A stretch of 64,000 nt of DNA, from positions 1,569,521 through 1,633,520 of the forward strand of contig JAJEKV010000008.1 in NCBI GenBank assembly GCA_021234155.1, given 5' to 3'. This document shows positions 49,391-59,500 of this stretch, one piece after another. The position numbers were made by a program, and so were the translations under genes. Each line of letters opens with the position of its first letter. Position 1 is the stretch's first letter. Under the pieces are notes generated by a model. It saw nothing but the letters and a program-made list of their open reading frames with translations. It was not told where the DNA came from and ran no database searches. The stretch comes from Isoetes taiwanensis (taxonomy: Eukaryota > Streptophyta > Lycopodiopsida > Isoetales > Isoetaceae).

Positions 49391-49918
49391 TTGGAACGAG
49401 GCCCGCAATGCTACCTGCGTACCCACTTGCCCATGAAAAGGCGCAGACTCATTGCCTCCATTCGCACAGGGGCACATCATCTTCGAATTGAGACGGGCAG
49501 ATGGATTGGTGAGGCACGCCAGGACAGGCTCTGTCAATGCTGCCAAATGGGAGTCATTGAGGATGAATCTCATACCCTTCAAAGTTGCCCAGCATATGAT
49601 CAAATTCGGACGCGCTATGCTGAGTTGGTCAGGCCTGGCCAGCCGTTACATGTGACATTGAGCACAAAGATCCGTGACGGTGTCGGGATCATACCTTTCA
49701 GAGGTTATGGACATGCTAGATCAGCTATGTCCTCTGGGCACACACTTGACATGTATATATACATTGATGTATACTTATGCGGTTTTTTAAAGATTCTTAT
49801 TACACGCTACGGTTTTCCCTCGAAAACCCTTCCGGGCGGGGTTTTTAACCCGACAAGAATAAGTTTGCTGCAAGGCCCTTATGGGTCCCATAGACCGATT
49901 GGCCTCGATGGACGATAA
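49391..49918 (+). pseudogene. C-terminal zinc-binding tail and 3' end of the second LINE
   Basis: The frame 49391-49918 contains RLIASIRTGAHHLRIETGRW followed by CQCCQMGVIEDESHTLQSC, a C-x2-C-x9-H-x4-C type cluster typical of the C-terminal end of many LINE ORF2 proteins, thought to help bind nucleic acid. Its frame differs from the main RT frame (shift near 49382). The last ~200 bp look non-coding, ending around 'gacgataaaata'. Confidence 0.7.
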
Positions 49919-49924
49919 AATATC

Positions 49925-50600
49925 ATTCTCATTCTCATTCTCTACCATCCTCCACAACTCGACTTCTTCAGGTCTCATTAATGGTGAATGTAGCCTCTTT
50001 TTTAGATAAAAAAGGGAGTCACGCAAGGCTGCCCTCTTGCACGCTTTCTCTTCAATATAATCATGGAGGGCCTCCATGACAAATTCCAATGGGCTAAGGA
50101 GGCTGGCAGCATTACAAGTTTGCATCCATCAAACAATAATTTGTCTGGTCAGTCTTTAAATGGGCATTTTGCAGATGACACCTTCCATCTTATCTTTATG
50201 GACATTGAATCCATCAATCAAACCAAGCTGGTCCTCATAGAATTTGGGCATTGTTTTGGTTGCAAAATTAACTCAGCCAAATCTAAGCTCATTGCCCATA
50301 ATCAAGCCTTAAGTGTTTAAGCAACCACTCTTCTTGACTGCAATTTCAATCCAATCCAAGATGTTTGGCATCCCTTTTGCCATCCATGTTAATGTAGTCG
50401 AGCTTTGGTTTGATATAACTGAGAAGTATTCCATTTGAGAAAATATGGGGGTCTCTTGGTATCAACCAATATTTGCTATCAACCAATAAGCAGCTTGCTC
50501 TTTGTTCAAATGGCATGTCTACATGGCTAAGGGAATGCCCCATATATTTAGAAAATAGTGCAAAAAGATATGTTAGATATTTGGGTATCCTGTTTAAGTA
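49925..50600 (+). mobile_element. L1-type LINE, 3' piece resuming after the insertion
   Basis: The text resumes exactly where RT block 4 is expected: SSGLINGECSLFF, then KGVTQGCPLARFLFNIIMEG (near 50015-50075) and the catalytic box NGHFADDTFHL (50158-50190), CKINSAKSKLIAHN (50260-50310) and FGIPFAI (near 50360). It completes the RT begun at 42279-43275. The catalytic box reads FADD, as in L1. Frames shift more than once. It is dead. Confidence 0.75.
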
Positions 50601-50639
50601 AGTTGGAAAATAATTGCAAAGCATTTCCATGCATCGAGC

Positions 50640-50755
50640 ATCCAATAATTATTGTATTAAAAAATACACAATTTCAATCTGGAGTTTCGTATCAGCCAAT
50701 AGTTATTGCATTAAAAAATACACAACTCCAATCTGAAGTTTTGTATCAGCCATCC
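50640..50755. repeat. Two-copy tandem duplication, about 57 bp unit
   Basis: Text 'attaaaaaatacacaa' followed by 'tccaatctgaagtttTgtatcagcc' or near forms occurs twice in tandem ('ttcaatctggagtttcgtatcagcc' in the first). A few substitutions separate the copies. Confidence 0.8.
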
Positions 50756-50821
50756 GGTTCCATACCATATGCTAGGATTTTTTTTATTTTTTTTGCTTTA
50801 GATCTATTGATGTGCTAGGAT

Positions 50822-51280
50822 TTGGATGTATAGAGACAAGCTGGAGAACATCAATCCGGTTCTGAAACGTTTTGCATTATGCCTTTGAACAATGCTTGGG
50901 TGCTCCTCAAGACAGCTTGCCTGCTCTATCAGTGGAGCTGCCAAACCTTTTACAACTAGGTCAGTTAAGTCTTCTTCATCTCCTTTTGTTGAGTTGTATA
51001 AGGCCATTGATTAATTTGAGGTTAATGTCAGGTGTATCACTGCACAACTAAAGAAGCTATGTGAGTCATTCTCAGGAACTGTGGTAGCAGCTAGACGAAT
51101 TCACAAGTATGTCACTTATGGGTTTTGCTCCTAGTATTTTGGATGGATCTGTCAGGATCTATATATATGTTTTATAAGCATTTCAGATGTGATCATGAAC
51201 CCCTCAAGTCAGGTACCAAGTGTTTGGAGGATCTTAAAGAAGCAGACAACCCTGAGCATTTTTGCCTGGCCCTTGAATGA
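50822..51280 (+). pseudogene. Possible host-gene exons, unidentified
   Basis: Plus-strand protein-like segments with splice signals are present. First, 50827-50887 reads MYRDKLENINPVLKRFALCL and is followed in the same frame by a TGA and then SSSSPFVELYKAID. Second, 51032-51106 reads CITAQLKKLCESFSGTVVAA and continues RRIHK, bounded by tcAG and GTatgt. Third, 51187-51280 reads CDHEPLKSGTKCLEDLKEAD and on to a TGA, preceded by tttcAG. Phases of the second and third agree (AA|A). The second and third could be the last two exons of a gene. The in-frame stop upstream hints at a pseudogene or a mis-set exon edge. I recognise no family. Confidence 0.35.
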
Positions 51281-51674
51281 TATGTCCATGTTTCGGATGG
51301 TATATCCATGTTAGCCCTTGAATGTGTAAAATCATTATGTTTTGGTAGCTTAGGTTCTTAAGTTGTAGTTTATTTTGCCCTCAGTTATGTTGCACCAACA
51401 CAAAGCCTTTCACCTTATTTGAAAACCTATAGCAGACCCTAAGCTTTACTCCGCACATGCATTTATTGTCTTTCCAGCTGCTCAGCTTTCCTGTTGGATT
51501 GTTTTATGCTAGATATCTGCTAGTTTTCTTGGCAAGAAAGGAAATCCAGCTCTGCATCTTCATGGAACATGGCAGAAGAAGGAACAACCACAATTTTAAC
51601 ACTTTTCTATTTTAAACTCCATAAGCATTGAGCCATAACTATATAGGCATTTTAGATTTTTATACTTCATGCAG

Positions 51675-51772
51675 GCATGTACAATCATGAAGAAATATAT
51701 ACCAAATGATTTGCCTGATCTGAAAGCTACAAGACCTGAATTTTATGAAAAGAAAAACACTTGGCTTATCAG
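51675..51772 (+). other. Candidate plus-strand exon
   Basis: It is bounded by atgcAG and AG|GTttaa and open for 32 codons: ACTIMKKYIPNDLPDLKATR, then PEFYEKKNTWLIR. Composition is strongly protein-like, with charged and hydrophobic residues alternating. It may belong with the exons at 50822-51280, but that series already ends in a stop, so it could be a separate or alternative exon. No family was recognised. Confidence 0.35.
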
Positions 51773-52917
51773 GTTTAATTTCTGAAGAGTATGTTGATGT
51801 TTCGTAGTTTCTCTTAAAATGCTGTAAGTCTATATCCAAGAAACTCAACTGGAAACAAAGTGTCTTTGTACCCCTTCTTCAGCTATGTGGGCATATGCTT
51901 ATCTGTCTTTCTATAGCTTTAGCGGCTGAATCACATGGAATACATTAAGTCATTTGAAAACAGATTAATGCTAGATTGTAAGTCAATCTGAGTTATATAT
52001 TATTGCAGGAAGCATCAGGAATGCAACTCTTCTCATTCCAGGAACTACGTAACATTCTTGCTTCTTGTTTTCGTCTGAGTTTTTTGTTTCAAAAGGTTTG
52101 CTTGCAAAACACATTTTGATCAACCTGCAATACTAGATCAAATTATATTGTATGCCTTCTCAAAGAGTAAGAAAATATTGTATGCAGACTGTATATACGT
52201 AATAGAATAGCATGTTAGTATATCTGCAAATTGCTATTGCAAAGCAGAGCATGATTTAGCTTGAACTACAGGAATCTGCACCACAAACTGAGAGGCTGCA
52301 AATCCATTCTACATTATTCAGTAGAAATATTTAACATAGACAAAATAAATTGATATGATATTTAGGCACAACGTTGAAGATGAACAGTCAATTGTTCAAT
52401 GAAACAATTCAATAAAGATGTGTTATAATCCTCCACTGGGTTGTAATTAAGCTTTCTTAATGTTTGAGTACCCAATAGAGTAACAAGATCACTTAAAACA
52501 AATTGGCTCAGTTGCCAAGCAAAATATTCAAAGACTAGTACAAAGCAGCAAGATAAAAGCAATTACATATAGTTATTCGTGAACTTACTTCGCCTTATCA
52601 ACAGCCAGACCGTTCTTTCCGTTTAGGTAAGTGCATTAGGACATAGAGGTATTTTACATATTCGGGATGGGATCCTATGTTTCCATGTCTTTTGGCATCC
52701 ATGCGCCAAATTTTGTGTTTGGGCTCAATTGTTGATTAATAAAGTTGTGCCAGATTTGGTGTTTGGGCTCACTTGTTGGTTACTATATTAGTTTGAATTT
52801 TTTCTTTCGGGAGCAACTAACATGTGGACACTCAATATAATAGAAGATATCCTCAACTATGCGAAATTCAAACCGATTTTATGTTCGAAAAACAAAATAT
52901 CAAATTCTCAAATGAAT
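51773..52917. other. Spacer or intron, weak splice-like signals only
   Basis: No gene was recognised. Good GTAAGT-type donors occur on both strands near 52580-52630, which makes strand assignment of any small exon there ambiguous. Confidence 0.35.
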
Positions 52918-53080
52918 ATGTAGCATATAACAGGGGGTTTTCTTTGTGTTTTTGTACGCTTTTCACTAAGGTTTTCCTATGATTTCGTGATGTATTCAAA
53001 TGAATGTACTAATGCGTACATCTAGAGTGCACCATTTCTGAGCCATTGATTTTAGCCTTTTTTTTTCAATGGTCAACAAC
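52918..53080. repeat. Dispersed repeat C, copy 2
   Basis: It matches 45193-45360 in order and spacing. Immediately to the right, a block with 'ccattgattttagcc' and 'ccaatggtcaacaaccaatg' or near forms occurs twice (53040-53092 and 53126-53168). Confidence 0.65.
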
Positions 53081-53379
53081 CAATGCTTTTTTTGTGCGTG
53101 TGGTGCATAATGGGCAAATGAAGGGCCATTGATTTTAGCCTTTTTTCCAATGGTCAACAACCAATGGCTCACAACAAAAGTGCATAATGGGCACATGAAG
53201 GGCTTGAAGGGCGCATGTAGTGCAGTTTCCCCACCGGAAACAATAAATGGCTGCACTGTTTCCTGGCACAACTTAAAAACAAGCACCAAATATCCTGTAA
53301 GAACTAGCTTAAGTTCTTGTAATAAACTATTCAACTGAAACACTGTACTGGATATTCAATAAAATGATAATGGCAATTC

Positions 53380-53526
53380 TCAAATTCTTAGAACAAACTC
53401 TGTTCCTGCTTCAGAACCTGATTCTTTTGTTATAACTTCAATCAAGGAGTGTCCTTCATACTGGCATTCTATTAGATCTGTCATACACCTGTTTTTCATC
53501 AATGAATCCTCAAGAAATGCAACACC
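53380..53526 (-). other. Candidate terminal exon of the minus-strand gene
   Basis: This is a 147 bp segment preceded on the minus strand by ccttatAG and open for 48 codons (GVAFLEDSLMKNRCMTDLIE, then CQYEGHSLIEVITKESGSEA, then GTEFVLRI) before TGA. The long open frame and acidic/polar composition make this the most convincing exon of the set. An alternative phase would instead stop after about nine codons. Confidence 0.45.
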
Positions 53527-56500
53527 CTATAAGGTCAGTCTTGTGAATCCTTTTGCTCATAAATCCTGGTTAGAATTGTATATAAGTCCAGGGCGTTGAA
53601 CCTTGATAGACAAACGTGCCTATGTCCAATAGCATGTGGCAAGCACAGTTACATGCCACATTGCATATCACAAAGCAAAGATTTTGATCAATGGAACTAA
53701 AACGTACTTATCAAGCTGATCACAAGATCCACCAGTTTTAACACTATGAATTTCAGAGTCAATTGATGATGAATCAAAGCCCTGTGCCCAGAAGATAAAT
53801 TGTAAACTAAAATGGAACAAGGAAAATTACCTGTAGAGCCTACTCCCCTGTTTTAATTTCAAAACTTTGAGGAGGACAATGAGGTTAAGGCACTTCTCGA
53901 TCCTAAAAAGTAGAAACATTTTATAGATAAACAAGTTTATTAATATTTAGGGCCTACACATTTGGAGAAATTTGTGGCAAAAATGTGTGAAAAATAACCT
54001 ACAAAATATACCAAGTGTGAAAGACTCTCCTTGATTCTTAAGATTCTACAGAGATTCCTCTAGATTTTCAAAATATCCCAAGATTCCTCTACATTTCTCA
54101 AGATTCCATGTATATTCTCCTAGATTCCCTTGGATTATATGAAAATTCCTCAAGTATGAGGACACCCCTAGATTCTCAAATATTCTCTCAAGAATCCCAT
54201 AGATCCCCCAAGATTCTATGTTGATTTTCCTAGATTCTCTAAGATCCTATGAAGATTCCCCTAGATTCTCAAAGATCCTTTTGAGATTCCACTAGATTCC
54301 CTAAGATTATATTCAGATTCCTCTAGATTCCTCAAGATCCCATGAAGATTCCTCTAGATTCCTTTAAATTACCATAGATTTCGTAAAATTTTAAGAAGAT
54401 TCCTTTAGATTCTCTAAGATTACCTAGATCCTCAGAAATTTTATGAAGATTCCCATAGATTCCTCTAGACCCAAGATTCCCATAGATTCCCCAAGATTTT
54501 ATGTAGATTCTCCTAGATTCTCTAATCCTATGAAGATTCCCCTAGATTCTCTAAGATTCCATCAAGATTCCCCTAGATTCTCAAAGATTTATGAAGATTC
54601 CACTAGATTCCTCTAGGTTCGCAAAGATTCTCTTGTGATTCCTAAAGATTCTAATGAGGTTCCTCTAGATTCTCAAAGATCCCAAGAAGATTCCCCTAGA
54701 TTCTCTTAGTGTACCAAAGATTTACGAAGATTCCATTGGATTCCACTAGATTTGCAAAGATTCTCTTGTGATTCCTATAGATTCTTTAAGATTCTATTGA
54801 GATTCCTCAAAATTCTCAAAGATCCCAACAAGATTCCCCTAGATTCTCTTAACATGCCATAGATTCTATTAAGATTCTAAGATAAGAAGATTCTTAGGAT
54901 CCTTTCAAGTTGGCTCCAACTATGACGGAATGGTGCCAAAGCACCACTCATTGGAAAGCTCTTGACGAGAGGAATCTAATGGTGTAGGTCCCACCTTAAT
55001 CCGACCCCTCTAGTGCAAGTTAAGGGCCTTTGAATGCGATTAAGAAAAAGGAAGCTTCCTAGAAATCCATCCAATAAATGCTTTGCCACCTCACTACATT
55101 TTATTAATGAGATTTATTAATGAGGATGCCACCTCATCTCATTTAAAATAAAACATGTAATTTAATATAAAAACTAATGGCTAGGATTTATCCTAACCTT
55201 TTGATCTAACGGCTAAGATCTGCTACACCAAATCACTTTTATGGAAACTTCCTTGCACCTTCACTACAAAAATCAAAGGCTAGGATCTCGCCTTCCCCTT
55301 TGATCCGACGGTTCACAGATGGGGTGCATGCCCCCATGCATGCCCATGCATGTACACACATCTAAATATGTGGTCGAGATTTAACCCCTGAAATTCGACG
55401 GCCTAGATGGAAAGGAGCAACCGATGTGTCCCACACATCAAAGTGTGTTTATGTTAAGATAATGATATGAAAGACAAGGAAAGCCAAATCGATTTTGCTA
55501 AGCTGCCAAGGTACCAACGTGGCCTACAAAGAATAGGAAGAAGCCAGACGTGGCTATAGTGGACAGGGCCGGCGGGGAAAAAAAAGGAAGAAAAAGAAGA
55601 ATAAACCTACAAGTGTATTTTTTTTTTGAAAAAAGACGAAGTCTTTTTTTTGCCTAACATTGCCGTATCCACAAATCCCTATTAACTCATTTCCCCAAAA
55701 TTTGATTTATATAGCATTAACTTTTACCACAGCCTGAGGCACTGCTGAAATGTCATATAAAAGCTTTTAAATATGCCATAGACTTCACACACTCTTGAGA
55801 TTTTATCCCCTAAAGGTCCTTAACACACTTTCAAGAGTCCATAAAAGGGAACAAAAGATTTCCCAAGGGGTGGAAAAGATTTGGTGGATTTGGCATTTTA
55901 ATGCCAAAATTGACTAATGCCTTCAAATTATAATTTACAAATAATTACATGAATAACAATTTATAATTTCTTAGAGGGGCTTTTGGAGACCCCATATTTT
56001 CTCTAATGCATTAATTCCAAATATCTTTGTAAAGGGGTAATCTTAGCCAACTCGATTATTGCTTCTATCCATGCTTTATCAGTCCTCCTTTATTTTAGCC
56101 CCCAAAAGGTCTACAGGAAGATTCAAGGCATCCTTGGGAGATTTATCTCATGTGGAAATAATAAAAGGTGCTGGACCCCAGTTTTGATGGAGGAATGCTG
56201 TAAGTCTAAGAACAGGGAAGGTTTGGGGATCATCAACATCGACAAGCATACCACTGCTTTAGTTGCCAAGTACTTATTCAAGGCTATTACTGATGCATTA
56301 GTTGCCATCATAGCTGATTTTTGATGATGCTTTCAGATACTAACTGCATATTAAACATCAAGAGTCACATCAATAACATCTTCTAATTATTTGTGTTTTC
56401 CAAAAAAGCCTTGGCTTCATAAAAGAATGAAGTGAAAACTATCATCGCAAGGATCTACACTTGTTGAAGTTAACCAAATCTCCAAGTAAGTCGTCTATTT

Positions 56501-59500
56501 TTATTCTGAAGGGTGTATTTAAAAACTAGAGATTCCACATATTTAATATTGTTTTTATTGGATGGGAATGAGCAGTTGAAGTTCATCAAACTGTATCTTA
56601 GAACATTAGCTAGATGGGATTACATATACATCTCTTTTGGATGACTTGGCATTATACATTCTTGAGGTACTAGATGTGCACCTTCAATTGTTGAGTCAGC
56701 AGCAATGACCATGATCTTCTTTGCACAAATTAGGGTTCCTTTATGCTAATAGTAATGTTTAATACTAGCCCATTGTATGGGTCACATGGCTTTGATCTTT
56801 ATGGATGTTAAAAAAAAGTCTATTCTATTCTTTTATATTCTATTCCTTCAATAATATAATGCATGTAGAGATTACCACCATTAAGTACATTTGGCTCAAA
56901 TGTTATAGTATTTTTGCTATACGATATGTCTCATCTTATGGAAGTATACCCCACAAACGAGGACTACTATCTATACTAAGATGAGGCATAACTTCTAAAT
57001 ATGTATATGTGTCGCATAACTGCCTGCAAAAAACCTTCTTGTCTCAAAGCTTACATGGATAAATAGAATCAATTGACGTCAATTGTGACGACCCTGCCGA
57101 GTTGACTCTCCTAGCAACTCGGGATCTTGTCTGAACTTGCACAAATTCTAAGTTGATAGTATTGGTGAAGAATGGAATCTTCTTATTCATAATAATCAGA
57201 GATCACCATAGTATATCCATTACCAAATACAATAACATTAAGAGAAAACCTATCATTAATATATTCACAAGATCTAACTGAGCAATTTAACACAAGAGCT
57301 TCTCCTCTAGACTCAACCACAATCCCTGCTACACTGCTGCTGCTAGCGTGACCACTGCACAATGCACTCAAGGGGGTTAGTCCTCGTGACTAAGTGGGGA
57401 TCCCATAACTGCCTCTGCATGCATATAACATCTTGCAATCTTGGATAACAAACATAACAACTCAAAGACGCAAGAACCTATGGCGCAATGCTAGACAATG
57501 ACAACAAAGAAATAACATAAACATCAGGAGCAAAGAACATAACCAGAGTATCAAACTATCATAAACAAACTCCGGGACAATGGGTAGCTCAGCAAGCCTA
57601 CACACAGGCCCCGTAAGCAGCATGTTGCCCAGCCAGCTTACATTAGCGGGTGGTGGGGTGAACCTTGTATGCGCATACCCTTCCCACTCCACGTCTAGCA
57701 CTGGAGGATCTCTTACCATGGGAGTTCACAAGAGTTGATTGACCTAGCAATTCCAGCCAGGAGAACTAATGTCTGTTGTCACAGAGCACAAATACAGAGA
57801 ACATAGAACACGAATCATGCCGGAACAACCCAGGCCACCGAACTTGGAAGTCCAACCCCGGAGGATTCAATAGACATCAAGTTACCAAAACAACAATGTG
57901 ACAATGCAAAGACCATAACATGTGTGTTCATTAGACAAATACTAAACATGTGCCTAGACCTTGCTCTTGCCAAGGTTGCCCTCACAACCTTACCATGTCG
58001 AAGTAGCTTAGATTACTGATTAAGATCATAATCACAATTCAATCATGTCGATGAAGTCACAAGCTTGTCATACTAATGTAGTTGTATACACTTCATTGAA
58101 CAATAGAATTACTAACATTCTCTCTTATGCAATGCTTACCATCATGAGCTCATTTCCCCCATAAGGAATGCTTCATCTTAAATCAGTTTATGCATGGAAT
58201 CCATAGCTATGAGACTCTTGATAAAATATAGTGCAACAACTTAGATAACTTACAGTTACATATTTTAGGCTAGCTATGATCCATGCCATATTCAAAAGCC
58301 CCAGTTTCTCATGGCTCTCTTTATACCTTTGTGGATTCATCTCCATCTTAGAACATGTCTAGATTCAATCTCATGTCAATATCGATATTAGATCCCTTAC
58401 CTATGGTTTTTATTATTTCACAATAAGAACTCAATTCCTTAGATAACAATTAATTTGACATAGTTAATATGAGTTCCATATCCATGAGCCAAGAAATACC
58501 AACTTTTTTAGACTTCTTAATCCCCGGCGTTGCCGGGCTTTAGTAGTAATTTGTAGGGGTGGTTGTTTTGTAGTTGCATTGTGTTTTTATTGGATAGAGA
58601 TGCAAGTGATCTAAGTGATGATTGGGAATGGATTATGTCTAAATCTTTGGAATAGAACCTTTTGGTATGATCTGACTATGTCTGAAGAGGGGGATAAGGT
58701 TTAATATGGAGTGGGATTTGATGTGAAATTAAACATTGTTGTTACACATTCTTATTGAAGTATAGATATTTCTATGGATCTGTGAAGATAAGCTTCCAAT
58801 GCACCATGTCCCATATTTATTAGAACATCACATAAGGTGAACATTGGCTAGATTTATTGTCATGAGAGGTCCCATTTCCTTAATACAACGACAAATAAGC
58901 ACAACCGAAAACCTCATTTTTGCAATAATGTTGTTGAATATGGAATGATATACAATTGGGCATCCAATGTTTTAGCGAGAGTCCGGTCACCTCAGTTGTT
59001 TATCCATACATGTCCAAACACAATATAATCAATAGCATAAAAGAGAATGCATATATCGTTTAGAGAACATTATTATTCAGCCCAAGAGGAGTAATGTGGC
59101 ACGCTTTTAGGAGTAAGATTTCTCTGCCAATGAGAAGCAATAGAACAACAATGAAGATGATAATAAGTATGGTTAATATAGAGAACTCATTGTAAATAGC
59201 TTTTTGGGACCGAGGCTGCATAACAAAGCTAACATAACACTCTTTCACGTATAAGTGTTAAGTTTTATCTACAAATTGCAAATGTTAAAAGTAAAATGTC
59301 ATCCACAAACTTAGATTAGAATTTGTACGGAGAATATACTTATGAAGAATATATATACTAAGAATATGCAATCAAACCATCAAACTTTGAAGCCTAGAAG
59401 TATTCTTTGCTCAACAAATCGCTAATTGTTGAGTTTATCAAAGTGCATCCCTGATTATGTGTACTTTGTGGTTTTGAATCCTCCCTGGATTCTCTCTGAA

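Larger units (their letters stand above)
43280..49920 (+). mobile_element. Second LINE (ORF1, endonuclease, RT, zinc knuckle), disrupted
   Basis: This is a plus-strand non-LTR element inserted inside the L1-type LINE. It has an ORF1-like protein (43290-44060), an apurinic-type endonuclease (44079-44872), an internal foreign block (about 45193-47605), a reverse transcriptase (about 47626-49382) and a C-terminal cysteine/histidine domain (about 49490-49620), then a short 3' UTR to about 49918. It differs clearly from the host LINE: FGLYIDQLE after GVRQGCPLSPTL, and LIYADDVDLLAY. The 5' coding part and early RT have frameshifts, while the later RT is one clean 337-codon frame. No long poly(A) tail was seen and I could not assign a clade. 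Confidence 0.8.

Noticed and set aside
54035-54895. CRISPR-like array
   Set aside because: Units are degenerate, there are no fixed-length unique spacers, and the genome is eukaryotic.
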